Source: Polytrichum commune (lineage: Eukaryota > Streptophyta > Polytrichopsida > Polytrichales > Polytrichaceae). From it: DNA of 64,000 bases. The DNA lies in assembly GCA_950295325.1 (NCBI GenBank), contig OX485806.1, positions 27,406,001 to 27,470,000 on the forward strand, given 5' to 3'. This document shows positions 21,514 through 32,051 of the stretch, piece by piece (within the stretch, counting starts at the first letter, position 1; every line of letters starts with the position of its first letter). Below the pieces are notes generated by a model. It was given only the letters and a program-made list of their open reading frames with translations, was not told the origin of the DNA and did not search any database. A program made the position numbers and the translations under genes.

Positions 21514-22005
21514 AATACGAACTACTTTAATCATGATATATATTAGCGTCCAATACTAAACCGCGGTATAGTGTCACCAACACTAAATGTTAACCTAAAT
21601 CCTAAACACTGTTTGACATTCCTATGGTTTGGGATCATAGGGTTACAGTGGTGCGATTACTGTCACTTTCCAAGTTCTTTTCATCCAATTTCCAATCATC
21701 CATGGCTATTTCATCACCAGTTTCTGACAAGAGAAGATAGGGTTTTGGCCAATGGATGAACTCACGAAATACCATTCTCAATGTAATTTTTCTCTAACCG
21801 GAGACGAATTCGACTTTTAATGCAGGTTTCATTGCGAATCTTTGGACAGATTCAAGCAATGGGCGATTCTTTACTTACAATTATTACTTGGATGTATGTT
21901 CAAGGTGTTCAAATGCTCTTTGGGTTATTGCTACATCGATGTCTATTGGCTGAATCTTATCATGGTGTGGTTAACTAAAACGGATGTATTTTAGTTACAG
22001 TATTG

Positions 22006-22123
22006 GCTGATGATGGTTACCTCTAGGGCGCAGTTACAGGTGGAGCTGGGACCTTTGTTTGATAAGGAGAACCTCCTCAGTATGCCCCTGTATTTCCATG
22101 ACGCGAAAATGTAGACTGAAGCC
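22006..22123 (+). ncRNA. Putative box C/D snoRNA sno1, orphan (cluster C)
   Basis: Third copy with an intact GGC-TGATGA start and CTGA-AGCC end. It begins a compact array in which sno1, a decayed sno2 and a decayed sno3 follow within 350 nt. sno4 and the H/ACA-like RNA are absent. Confidence 0.6.
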
Positions 22124-22139
22124 TCTACATAGATGTAGA

Positions 22140-22210
22140 CCTTTATGACTCAATCCGAAAACGTCTGGAATGATTGATGTGTAATTAATCCCTATCTTTC
22201 AACTGGGATT
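22140..22210 (+). pseudogene. Decayed sno2 copy (cluster C)
   Basis: Matches sno2 through ATCCGAAAACGTCTGG and the CTATCTTTCAACTGG region, but box C is missing, D' has become CTGG, the 25S-directed guide has changes and box D reads CTGG. It is probably not a functional guide RNA. Confidence 0.7.
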
Positions 22211-22250
22211 TGACAAATCATTAAGAGGTGAAAATAATATGAAATATTAC

Positions 22251-22350
22251 GGGGATTGAAAGCTGGATGGCGATATAATATGTGAATGTGATACATTTTT
22301 GAGAACTCAGTGAGGAATGACACACGCATTACCAACTGACAGCCAATACC
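22251..22350 (+). pseudogene. Decayed sno3 copy (cluster C)
   Basis: Keeps the terminal stem, ATGGCGA and the CATTACCAACTGA 3' end, but the U25-type guide before D' has diverged and D' reads TTGA. The 18S guide is therefore lost, though a box D guide could still act. Confidence 0.6.
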
Positions 22351-23173
22351 TCGTAGTTGAATTTTGTGACTAATTACATTTGTTAAAAATTCGAGATAAT
22401 GGTTAAGGGAGGCACCATGCAAGCTGACGTCCTTTCTAATTCAAACTGTCACTTGTGAACTTGTATACTCGGATCGCTGTGAAGTGGTTCTAATTATACT
22501 GGCACTTTCATCCTTGGAATATGATTGAAGTTTAGAATCCGAGTATGAAATGGATGACCATCTTCGCAGGGAAATGCTGTCATTCTCCGAAGCATGGAAA
22601 CGTGGTTATACGCCTGTGCTATATTCTCGATGATTTTGGTCATTGCATAAAATTTTCTTACTCGAGAAGATGATTAACTGCATGAAATCTCGAGAAGATA
22701 TTTCACTGCATGGCGCTGGCATGGAAAACAAAATGAAAATCCAAATGTCCACTACTGCGAAGTTTCCATTTTAATAGACGGTCAGTTTGAGATCTGTTCC
22801 GTGTAGAGAGAAAATCTTTGCCAGAGCGATGTAGCCTTCAAGTGGAAGTACCAGCACAGATGCACAATATCTATTGGAGCAACTGCAGATGTCAAGCAGG
22901 TCATTCTTTCAATCCTACAAAGCGAATGCAAGAGTTTCGGGAAATGGTTTCGAAATGCAACAACCGTTTTGGCACATATACAGAATCGCTCATCAAAGAA
23001 ATGGAGAAATTGTATATCACAAACAGAAACAAACCTCAAGCGCCTATACATATGGCGCTGTATTTACAACATACCAAACCTGAGTCCCGGGCAGTCTGAA
23101 TCGACTGCAAATCCTATCTTACAACCTTTCAAACTAAAAGTGTTCTCATAGACCCGCCTTTACTAACCCTGAT
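22351..23173. other. Region after cluster C with small inverted and direct repeats
   Basis: No gene recognised. A 9-bp inverted pair TACTCGGAT/ATCCGAGTA (22,466-22,474 and 22,537-22,545) encloses a further hairpin, and a 28-nt unit starting CTCGAGAAGAT is tandemly repeated at 22,661-22,715. Short open frames near 22,820-23,150 overlap in several frames and look fortuitous. Confidence 0.45.
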
Positions 23174-23538
23174 CTACACTCTCCTCCTTCGCCCCACTCC
23201 GGAGAGGTTGGCTTTGATGCGCCGGAGGTAGAAGAGGGGGTTTATGTAGTTAAACCTGGCCCTGGACTTAGCCTTCTGGTGGCCCACCGGATGCGTGATT
23301 GCGTTCTTCTTCCAGCGCAACCTGTTCATAGGATTGTATCTGCAACAAAACATACAGCAACGCGTCAAACACTTGACTCAGCATCACAGAAGTGCGGCGT
23401 AATTCACAAATGCAAGCGTAACTTCGATGACAGCATAAATCGATAACTCATTACACACCTGTTCATGCGCCACCTCGCAGTTGTACGAGGGTGCGTTGCG
23501 GCCATAACATCGGCATCGGCCCGGCGCAAAGCGTCCAT
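23174..23538 (-). CDS. Small basic conserved protein, two exons (copy 1)
   Basis: Exons 23538-23459 and 23339-23174 on the minus strand join in phase through a GT-AG intron of 119 nt to give 81 residues, from MDALRRADADVMAATHPR to a GVGRRRRV C terminus. It is strongly Arg/Lys rich, with a conserved core THPVGHQKAKSRARFNYINP. I do not recognise the family. A paralogue at 26,406 has the same intron position and phase and about 80% identity, and a third, truncated copy is at 32,777, so it is a real, selected gene. A G-box CACGTG in an inverted context lies about 390 nt upstream (23,925). It faces the plus-strand snoRNA clusters tail to tail. Confidence 0.82.
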
Positions 23539-24110
23539 GACTCGAACCTTGTTGCTACCTTGAAACTCTGTGTGAGATCTCTCACACCACAACTAATAAT
23601 TGCGCAGGAAATTCCACCGAACGCTGCAGAACCGAAACTAGATGTAAAAATACGACACCGAAGGTAGCTGGAATCCAAAACACGATGGGCGAAGATGGGA
23701 TTTAACAAGAGAAGATGTGAGAAGAGGATGCGATGAGAGCAGGATGATTCTGTGCTGCAGTTCCGCGGCCTACCTTATACATAGTGTATCACAGCCTGGC
23801 TGAAATGTATACGCGCAGTACATTTGTGTCCCATCCGTATGTACGGTACGTCCACATTGAGTGGCGGTTGCTAGCTGGGAAGGGGGAGGGTCTTGGGACA
23901 GTCGACGCGTGGCATGTGACGTGGCACGTGCCACCTGTCAATCCTGCCTGCCTTCGGAGGGACTGGATGAGTTGCATCGGAGGGTTGGGATTTACTTTCC
24001 TCAAGATGCTCCGTCCTTTGTCCCTAAGGAGTCATCATTCTCCCCAATCTGAATCAACAGTGGAAATAAGGTCACTAATAATATTCACAATGAAAAGGTC
24101 CTCCTACTAA
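23539..24110 (-). promoter_or_regulatory. Upstream region of the small basic gene, copy 1
   Basis: Contains the palindromic GGCACGTGCC (G-box at 23,925-23,930), nearby ACGTGG and ACGCGTGG motifs and GACAGGTGG, which also occurs in the upstream modules of the two related copies. Other open frames here lack support. Confidence 0.4.
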
Positions 24111-26040
24111 GGAAGGTAGGAGCGACTTAAACCAAGGCAACACCCAAAACCAACACCCTTGAAATCATGCATAGGAGTACATGTTGATTTGAGAATGTTC
24201 ATCATGTGAACATGAAGCCCCCTACCGGTTTTGGGTGTCAACGTAATTTTTTTTATCTCAATATGAGGGGGGATAAGAACTACAATACACATGGTCTTCT
24301 TCTTCTCTTTCTACATGGGAGTGTTTTGGGGTTCATATGGATGCCACATGTAAGTCAAATACCTTAACTTCTCAGTTTATGGTGCTCCTACCTTAGTATG
24401 GGTTTCATTTGAAGTTATTCATTGATGTAACTATTTATTGAGAATGTTGTTTTCATGAAGTAAGCTATTTCATGTTCCTTGTCTTGCATGATACGTTGAT
24501 TATCCCAAGTAGCGAGGGAGAGCTAATAGTGCATGTGGAAAATTGTGTGAAGATGATACTAAGTTTCTTGACACTAGGGAATTAGTGCCGCCAAAAGATC
24601 TAGAAAGCATCGTTCATCTCAACACTATTCACCAACAAACACATGTCTTGTGTTTGGTGTGTTTTATATGTACGCCGTAAATATGTTAAAAAAAGAAACA
24701 AATAGCAATAACCAATGAGAGCAATGGGCAATGAAGGTTATGGAAGCAAGGAATGAGGGGATAGTTACATGTGGATCGAAGAAGTTGGTAAAAATGATTA
24801 GAAGCACAATTTCGATTTGTTAATCATCTTGGACTCTTCTTTCGTGTTTCGTATCCTACGAGAACTGGGTGTAGAGGTAGAAGTGCATGTTTTGGGTCTC
24901 CTTACGCTACATGGCTACATGATCAACCTTCAAAGCTCAGAGAAAAGGTCATCGAATGATTGGCCTTTGAACATCGTGCGAATGCATTATTTGGGCACCA
25001 AGGATTGTGAGGCAAGACTCGCAAGACCAAAGCACTTCTACTAGACCAATTTTTTTGGGCCAAAATTGGATAGCCAAGTGTTTGTTATGAAAACAAGATG
25101 GTGTTAGGTATTTGGATGAGACGGGTCCCTAATAAAATACAAGTGTAAAAGGAATAATTAACAATAGTTTACTTGCAAGCGGACGTTTTAGTTCTACACG
25201 CACTTCTCCTATGACATCAAACATGTCATAAATGCAAGATGATTAGCAAGTCCAAATTGAGGTTGTAGCCAATGCCATTTCCCTCATAGTTGTTGGAGCC
25301 AACATGAAGGAGAGGGGGATTCATCACACAAGGGTGTTTCTCTCATTCATTGAACATAAAAGCTCCAAAATAGTGTGCAACCCGGAGGTTATTATCTGAG
25401 TTGATGTGGCACCAAAATTACCTTCAAAGGTTCCGAATTAGTCTGGTCCAAGTCATTTGAAAAGGGTCAGCTACAAACCTACGGGGGTCAAGTTTTGATG
25501 TTGGATGGATGAGAGGTACACTTTTGTATGCGATAATGCCCTCTATCCTCACATTAATATCATTGCATCTTCTCCTTTTTAGAAAGAAAATTTTCTTTTT
25601 CTTAAACTATCATATGAGTCCTCCCAATGATGAGAGATTGAACCTGGAATGGTCCAATCTCTCTCAAACATATGTCTTTTTGGTGTCCATTCTAAGATCC
25701 GCACCAAACCACACATCACTCAAATGTAGGTATTTTGATTAAGATGAGTTAGTGAATTAGGCCCGCTTATCTTAAGGTTTTTATGAACAACTATAATTAG
25801 TGGATAGAGCTTGGAAGATTCAAATGTTGCACTTTACAACCCACCCACATACACTACACCCAATCCAGTGGCCATCACTCCCCAAAATAAAGCTAAAAGT
25901 GGCTCCTGCTGGTAGGAGCCGTTCGCCTAGTCACCCACACCAATAAGTGTGGGCATTCTATAATAGGATTGGTCAAAGAGTAGGTGCCTATGCCGTGGTT
26001 GCACCTGTATCCACACCGCTATCGTACTTAAAATAAGTGA
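24111..26040. other. Intergenic DNA, no gene seen
   Basis: No recognisable gene. Two adjacent perfect 7-bp hairpins stand out: GGCTCCT/AGGAGCC at 25,901-25,920 and CCCACAC/GTGTGGG at 25,934-25,953. Around 25,200-25,300 there is a degenerate dispersed repeat (gatgattagcaagtccaaattg) also near 29,320 and 60,210. Confidence 0.5.
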
Positions 26041-26170
26041 CGTGGGCCCGCTAACTTCAGGCGGCCGGTACAAGCTTTTACAAAGTACACGTGGCAACGG
26101 CCCTATGGATCTTTGATTAGGGAATCCACCTGTCGGTGCCACCTCAGCTTGCCACGTAGCTTCTCCTCCG
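26041..26170 (+). promoter_or_regulatory. G-box promoter module of the small basic gene, copy 2
   Basis: TGGGCC (26,043), CACGTGGCA (26,088) and GGTGCCACCTCAGC...CCACGTAG (to about 26,160) form a module whose counterpart, in the same orientation relative to the gene, sits at 33,110-33,200 upstream of the truncated copy. Conservation of an upstream block between duplicates suggests a shared promoter. Confidence 0.55.
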
Positions 26171-26405
26171 GGAGAGCTCTTCAACCCAGCTGCCTCGACC
26201 GATAAAGCTCTCCAGCCCTCACTCTTGACCAGCATCCCATCCCCGTTCTTATTATTACATACAAATCATCAGTTTCCAGTTCCAGCTTCCGTTACATTTG
26301 TTCAGTTTGGATCATCTCAATATTACTTATTAATCGCTGCTTATAGCTTCTGGATTAAGGGTTAGCAAGGTTTAGATTGTTGGGTTTTGAATTCATAGTC
26401 TCAAA

Positions 26406-26962
26406 ATGGACGCGTTGAGACGCGCTGATGCCGATATCAATGCAGCTGCACATCCTCGAGCTACGGCTAGGTGGCGCATGAACAGGTACTCAACGAATGC
26501 ATCGCACTGGAAAAGTTTATTTTGAGTTGAATTACAGCATTCAGAGGTTCCTTGGGTGTTTTATTGGGAAGACTATAGAAAAGGGAGGATTCGGCGTCTT
26601 CTCTTTGCGTCTGTCGTCGTTGGCAAGGAGACAGATCCTTCTCTCTTTATCTCTGAAATGACTCAATGTGTACAATGTTGCTCATGAGTCCTTGGATATG
26701 TATCTATCATGTTTTTTTTTGGGTCACCTTTGACGAGCATTGCAAATTCTAAGTTGTGAGGTCGCTCAATTTCTTAGTTCAATGTCGTTGCAGGCGCAAC
26801 CCTTTGGCTAGACTACGGTGGCAGAAGAACAAGATGACCCACCCAGTTGGCTACCAGAAGGCCAAGACAAGGGCAAGGTTGAATTACATTAACCCCTTGT
26901 TCTACCTACGCCGCATCAAGAACAACCTTACAGGGGTTGGTCGAAGACGGAGGGCTATTTAA
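26406..26962 (+). CDS. Small basic conserved protein, two exons (copy 2)
   Basis: Exons 26406-26485 and 26794-26962 join through a GT-AG intron of 308 nt at the same position and phase as the minus-strand copy at 23,174, giving 82 residues (MDALRRADADINAAAHPR ... GVGRRRRAI). The C-terminal two thirds are highly basic, and the core HPVGYQKAKTRARLNYINP is nearly invariant among the three copies. The Arg-rich tail suggests a nucleic-acid-binding, nuclear/nucleolar or organellar protein, but that is inference only. Family not recognised. Confidence 0.85.
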
Positions 26963-27976
26963 GGCTTTGACGCACATCCCCAAACAACAAATAGAGTTCC
27001 TGGTTAATTATTGAGGTACCAGGGTACCGAAATAGCGCATGCCAACGTGCTAGTCAATTGATAGCTTGTAAATATATTAGGATCGTCATCAAAATTATGT
27101 GCAATGCCACCTGTGATGGTTAGTAATGCACAAACTGTAAAGAATCCGAGTTATAACGCAGTACAACATCTTTCGGATTGATCAACAAGTTTTTCTGCTT
27201 GTGCAATATCATTTTCAAAGAGAGGTCAAGTGCCAATGTTCCATCTGCAGTGTAACAGATTTGAAACAGGTAAAGTGCACCCATCAGCAATCTGCTAGAG
27301 CAAGACTCCATCCGATACCTAGCATGGTCACAACAGAAATAATACTGCTTGTATGCTGATTTGCATTGAGTAACCATTCGAGAACCAGCACTTGCACACA
27401 CAATGGTGTCCACAATGAAATCTAATTCCAGATGCAGACTGTATTACACCAAATAAAGCTCAACAGAGGCTGCATTTGTATTATAACCCATTTGTAATAC
27501 GTATAGGATGTAACATCCCGGCCGGGGATTCAATGTTTACTGAAGTGAAAAGAAATGCGCCAAACTTTAAGGTTTAAAGTAAAGGTAAAAGTAGAAGTAC
27601 AATTAAAGTAAAAACAGTAAAAGTCAAACCAAAGCATAAACAGAACCTTCAGAGAGTGAAGTAAAAGTAAAGTTGGAAACCTAGATACTATATAATGGCG
27701 ACCATTGTTATATGTTGGTAAACCTTTTGTATTTTCCTGAACAGGATCCCATATCATTAACCCACCAATATCATTGCTCAAAACGTTGAGAGAAATCGAC
27801 GCCCTCATTGTAATTCGTATCAAGACCCAGCGTTTTTTGATTACCTGGTAATTTGAAGACTAAACATCATCGTGTTTGCCATTAATAAAAAAAAGGCAGG
27901 GGTTGTCGGTTTGAAGTTTGTCACAAAGTTCAGAATCATCACTGCAACAGCCAACGATCGACACAAAATAACACAA
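26963..27976. other. 3' flank of the small gene and upstream region of NIP
   Basis: No recognisable gene or promoter motif beyond AT-rich sequence. Between about 27,560 and 27,640 there is a run of aaagtaaa-type short repeats. Upstream in-frame codons before the proposed NIP ATG are not supported by homology. Confidence 0.45.
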
Positions 27977-29829
27977 ATGGCAGACATCCGAATTCAGATG
28001 CCGGCCGTGCCCTCCCGCTCCTCCCTCGGGAACAAAGTGGGAAGATTATCTAGTACCCATGATGACCCAATTGAGCCGAATTCTTCAGCAGATGATCACC
28101 CCGCAGGGTCGTCGTACGAGACCCGAAGACCCTGGATCTCTCCGCTGAAGAAGGCAATGGCCGAGCTGATCAGCACGTTCATCCTGGTGTTCGCGGGGTG
28201 CGGGGCCATCATGGTGGACGCACTGCGGGGCGGGGTGGTCACGCATGTTGGTGTTGCCCTCACGTTCGGGCTCGTGGTGGCGGCCATGATTTACACCGTG
28301 GGCCACATCTCGGGAGCTCACATGAACCCCGCGGTCACCATCGCGTCCGCGGTCACCATCGCGTCCGCGGTCACCAAGCACCTCCCGTGGCACCAGGTGC
28401 CTATGTATGTGGCGGCCCAGTGCGCAGGGGGGGTCGCCGCATCGTTCGTGCTCAGCTTGATCTTGCCTCCGGCGGCCTTCTTGGGCGCGACGTTGCCGTC
28501 GGGAAGCGACGTGCAGTCGCTGGTGCTGGAGATCCTCATCACCTTCATTCTCATGTTCGTCGTCTCCGCAGTCACCACCGACACACAATCGGTACGTGAT
28601 CATCGCCTCCTCCTTATACCCTTTTCTCATCGAAACTTGATTAAAAGCTACCACTAAGGTAGATGACTTTTGAATGGTCGCTTTTTCCGACGAGCCCACT
28701 TGTCCTAGGATATGAAGCACGCGGTTAGTGCGTGCAAGGTGGTAATAAGCAAATTCAAGTCGAGACCGTCGCCACTTTCCTCACAATTCCTGGAGCCAGC
28801 CCTGAAGAACATCTTCGTCATTATCAAAGTGAAGGTTCTCGTGCTCATCAAATTGGTCATATACTGTAGGTCCCCCACCCAAGACGTGAGTTTAAGAAAG
28901 GTTGGACTACATGTTAAGAAATCGTTGATTGTTCGAGCGAGGCTCAGATGGTCAACGTAATCGGGGGATCTATACGATCGTTCAAGAAGAAACTCAAAAA
29001 AATCTTCACTTTCGTCATGAATGTAAAGATATTCATACGAGCCATGTAATCATATTCATGAAAGCATTTGGTGTGAAAACCATTTGGTGACAAGCGCCAT
29101 TTGAAAACCCCATTTGGAAACCCCCATTTGAAACCTCAGTCCCCCCTTGAGTAGGTTCATTGGACTAATGTGTTGTTTTGGTTTGCTTTGCAGCACGGCA
29201 AATTGGCAGGAATCGCCGTTGGCTCCACGATTGCACTAAATGTCATGATGGCCAAGTAAGTTCCATAACCGTAACTTGCATTTGGACAAACATTCGGATC
29301 AATGCGTGCATGTGCTGTACGAGATGATTAGCAACTCCAAATTGTGCCCGTAGTCATTTGCCTCATACTTCTTGGAACTCATATGAATATCTTAATTCAT
29401 TATCAAAGTGAAGACTCTCGTAATGATTAAGTGCTCAAATAGATCCTAGAAATCATGTTGACTATTGAACTTAGAATGGAAAACCGGAGGATGTCAACAT
29501 GTAACCGGTTGGACATGCAAACACTAGGATGTCAACCAGTTATGTCCAAAAATCTCCCCGATCACTGATCTACATTAAGTAACTCTTCAATCATTGAGTA
29601 TTGGCATGTTTGCACCCGTGGCAGGCCAATTTCCGGAGCATCAATGAACCCCGCAAGGTCGATCGGCCCAGCAATGGTGTCCCTGAACTTCCATGCCCTG
29701 TGGGTGTATATTGTCGGTCCAATTCTGGGTGCTGCAGCCGGAGCATTAAGCTACAGTCTCATCCGCCTCCCAGAGGAAGAAGGCTCCGCCTGTGACCAAA
29801 AACCTGCCACCAGACAGCCCGGTTGCTGA
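27977..29829 (+). CDS. NIP: NIP-type aquaporin (NOD26-like intrinsic protein)
   Basis: Exons 27977-28591, 29194-29255 and 29625-29829 join in phase to 293 residues. The start MADIRIQM is preferred because the upstream in-frame extension is not NIP-like. Transmembrane helices follow a hydrophilic N terminus from PLKKAMAELISTFILVFAGC; both pore motifs are present, SGAHMNPAVT and SGASMNPARS. NIPs conduct water, glycerol and metalloids such as boric, silicic or arsenous acid through membranes. The H2 filter position looks like Phe (ALTFGLVV), which differs from the Trp of NIP-I types. The segment after the first NPA contains TIASAV twice, encoded by a perfect 18-nt direct repeat. Lys replaces the usual Gly just before PISGAS. 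Confidence 0.92.
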
Positions 29830-30398
29830 TGATAGTGCAGTGTAACAAAAGTTAGAATTCTCCAACTCAGATGACACGTCATCAGTTTGTCCACCTGGGA
29901 CGTTACCTCAGCTACACGTCAACACAACCTCCCTGTACAAGGTAATTATTAACTGACTTCCAAAGACTTCTTTGAGAACCCTCCGTCAAAACTCCCGGCT
30001 CTTCTCAGCAGTTCGCCACGACGCTATATAGGGACATTATAGCAGTTAGTTGTACAAGACAGAGTTAGTGTGCTTTATAGTAGATAGGTAGCAGGCATCA
30101 ATTCATGTATATGCATACACACGATTGTGAATAAAAGATCTACACATTTACTGTCAGTCACTTGTGCACACTTGGAGAGATTATGCTTACATAAACCTAT
30201 ATGTTCAACAGTTGAATTGGACATAACCTCTTCAACATTGCCTTCGGATCAAGTGACGGTAATGGGTACTCTGCAATGGTCATATAAAGTCGAAGGAGTT
30301 GGAAGTGGCAACAATCGCAAACCCAAATATGTTACACATGCAGATAATCTTTTTTGCAAGAAACATGTCAGATGACAGGTATCGATTTAAACTCCAAA
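29830..30398. other. NIP 3' flank
   Basis: Probable 3' UTR of the aquaporin gene followed by intergenic DNA. I see no further gene; open frames around 30,127-30,375 have no recognisable features. Confidence 0.45.
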
Positions 30399-30774
30399 GG
30401 TTGTTTACACTAAGGGGTGGTTGTGGCTGTGACTCGTCGTAGGCTTATATAGTAAATACATGGAAAAAGGTATGTTAAATGCTATTACCTCTTAACCCAT
30501 CAACCCCCCTACTCAGTGTGGTTAACCACAGTTGTGCTCATGTGTCATCACTAGACTAGAGAGCTCAAAGGCCAAGACTTGGCAACTAGTTTAACACTAC
30601 AATCCAAAGTCAACAAGGATAATAATCACTTTAATTTCCTCACAAGCTCAAGACCTGTTTCCATGATAGTTGCCGATCTAAAAGACTGACCCCATCACCA
30701 ACCACAACCACGAGAAGAGGATTTGCAAAAGTGTATTGTAGTTGTGGTTGATTGGGTTGTAGTGTAAACGACCC
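30399..30774. mobile_element. MITE with TTTACAC-type inverted termini
   Basis: Left end GGTTGTTTACACTA and right end TAGTGTAAACGACCC are inverted repeats, and a second inner pair (GTGGTTGTGG with CCACAACCAC) follows. The end sequence is related to the 47,469-48,042 element and to the Tourist-like elements here. No coding capacity; target duplication unclear. Confidence 0.65.
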
Positions 30775-30784
30775 TTCCGATCTT

Positions 30785-30855
30785 CAGACAAATTCTCAGC
30801 ATACTGGGTATGCAGAGTCAGGAAACTCTGACATCCGTGCAGGGATGATAGGAAG
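30785..30855 (-). ncRNA. Conserved element, possible snoRNA remnant (sno5, copy 1)
   Basis: The minus strand contains TGTCAGAGTTTCCTGACTCTGCATA, conserved at 32,295-32,360 with CTGA in the same place. The block GTCAGAGTTTCCT is complementary to the conserved LSU rRNA segment AGGAAACTCTGGT (two G-U pairs). A box C is not convincing, so this may be a decayed or non-C/D element. Confidence 0.35.
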
Positions 30856-31013
30856 AAGAGATTTGTAGTACAAAAACATTTCGGAACACATCGTGCAACA
30901 ATTAATAACAAATAACGTGAAACATGTAACGAGAAAAATAGATTGATTGGAGGGAAATACACTCAATGGAGGATTTCTTGCTTAAAACAACACAGAATAC
31001 AGAATAAAAGAGT

Positions 31014-31101
31014 AGAATCAGGATTTGAAAGAGTCGATCCTCATGGAGCACACAGCACTCGCGTAGGACTGGGGCGACAATTTCTTCTCATCACTTTTCT
31101 T
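31014..31101 (-). ncRNA. Box C/D snoRNA sno4 (locus D, downstream copy)
   Basis: Minus strand: box C GTGATGA, central GTCGCCCCAGTC block, ATGAGGA C'-like box and box D CTGA closing with a short stem. Close to the 21,076 copy. It is followed on the same strand by nothing recognisable and preceded by a truncated sno1 at about 31,136-31,185. Confidence 0.62.
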
Positions 31102-31135
31102 TGATCCAAACACCTACAAAAATGCAAGATAAAAG

Positions 31136-31185
31136 GCCTCAAATCTACAGTGTCGCGTCATGGAAATGCAGGGGCATGTTGAAAT
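31136..31185 (-). pseudogene. Truncated sno1 fragment (locus D)
   Basis: Only the 3' third of sno1 (CATGCCCCTGCATTTCCATGACGCGA...) is present on the minus strand. Box C and the 5' stem are gone. Confidence 0.6.
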
Positions 31186-31281
31186 CTTAAATGTCCCGAC
31201 CAAAGAATTGAAGACCAACACACCATCGAGGTAAGGGTTTAGGGTTTAAGGGTTTTCCTACTGAGAGTATTTCCTATTGAC

Positions 31282-31367
31282 AAGGCCGTCAGTTGGTAGT
31301 GCGTGTTTAGTTCCTCACTGATTTGAGTCTCAGAACAGGTCTATGTACTATATCGTCATTCGGTCTT
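31282..31367 (-). ncRNA. U25: Box C/D snoRNA sno3, U25/snR56-like (locus D)
   Basis: Minus strand: stem AAGACCG with CGGCCTT, box C ATGACGA, D' CTGA after CATAGACCTGTT, C'-like GTGAGGA, box D CTGA after GCACTACCAA. The 18S guide is identical to the copies at 2,712 and 21,426. Confidence 0.8.
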
Positions 31368-31402
31368 CTCCGATCACATAGAACCACAACCTACTACCCA
31401 TC

Positions 31403-31481
31403 AAAGCCTCAGTCGAAAGATGGTGATTATTGCACATCACAAATATCAGATGTTTTCGGATACTTACTTCATCACCGGCTT
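31403..31481 (-). ncRNA. Box C/D snoRNA sno2, LSU rRNA guide (locus D)
   Basis: Minus strand: box C GTGATGA, ATCCGAAAACAT then D' CTGA, C'-like GTGATGT, TCACCATCTTTCG then box D CTGA and GGCTTT. Boxes and the 13-nt LSU guide are intact. Confidence 0.85.
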
Positions 31482-31634
31482 AGATTGAGTTTCCGAACAC
31501 CGCATTCCTTGATCCCACATACACAGGGATCAGATTGACTTGAAAATCATGTTTTGCAAATCCACATACGTATAAATACATTTGGACGTCGCGGAATGTA
31601 TCGTCACTTCCCTTGAATCCTCTCTATTAACAGT

Positions 31635-31721
31635 AAAATCAGAATTTTAAAGAATCAATCCTCATGGAGGACAAGCGCTCGCGTCGGACTGGGGCGACAA
31701 TTTCTCCTCGTCATCTTTTTA
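31635..31721 (-). ncRNA. Box C/D snoRNA sno4 (locus D, upstream copy)
   Basis: Minus strand: box C ATGACGA, GTCGCCCCAGTC block, ATGAGGA and box D CTGA. It is more diverged than the 31,014 copy but keeps the candidate guide exactly. Confidence 0.58.
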
Positions 31722-31753
31722 AACCCAAACAATAAAAAATAATGTAAGACAAA

Positions 31754-31871
31754 GGCCTCGATCTACAGCTTCGCGTCATAGAAAATGTATCAGCCTACTG
31801 AGGAGGTTTCCCTGTCAAACAATGTCCCAACACTGCTTGCAACTGCGCCCTAGAGGTGACCATCCCGAGCC
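31754..31871 (-). pseudogene. Decayed sno1 copy (locus D)
   Basis: Full-length sno1 similarity on the minus strand, but box C TGATGA has become CGGGAT and box D CTGA has become TCGA, so a functional box C/D RNA is not expected. Confidence 0.7.
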
Positions 31872-31923
31872 AAGCGACGAATCAACACTCAAACCCTAAA
31901 CAGAACTCCAGCCTCGTGACATT

Positions 31924-31970
31924 CTGTAGACAGGACAAATGGGCGAAGGGACTAACCAGCCCACTTCTCT
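31924..31970 (-). pseudogene. Remnant of the H/ACA-like RNA (locus D)
   Basis: Only the 3' part (GTGGGCTGGTTAGTCCCTTC...CCTGTCTACAGAA on the minus strand) matches the H/ACA-like RNAs at 3,157 and 20,738. Its 5' hairpin is replaced by the U2-like sequence immediately upstream. Confidence 0.5.
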
Positions 31971-31982
31971 ATAAGTCTCGAT

Positions 31983-32028
31983 GAACAGATACTACACTTG
32001 ATCTCAGCCATAAGGCCGAAAAAGTTAT
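31983..32028 (-). pseudogene. 5' end of a U2 snRNA gene fused to the snoRNA array
   Basis: The minus strand from 32,028 closely follows the conserved U2 5' end: TCGGCCTTATGGCTGAGATC, then the branch-site recognition region AAGTGTAGTATCTGTTC, then diverges. About 46 nt with few differences are kept; the rest of U2 is absent, so it cannot be a functional U2 RNA. It lies at the start of the locus D array in the same orientation. Confidence 0.8.
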
Positions 32029-32051
32029 CCTTTAGCAGGATCAACTACCCC

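Noticed and set aside
28085-28720. 211-codon minus-strand frame and a 133-codon plus frame over the aquaporin
   Set aside because: GC-rich shadow frames of NIP exon 1; low-complexity His/Arg/Asp composition and no domain.
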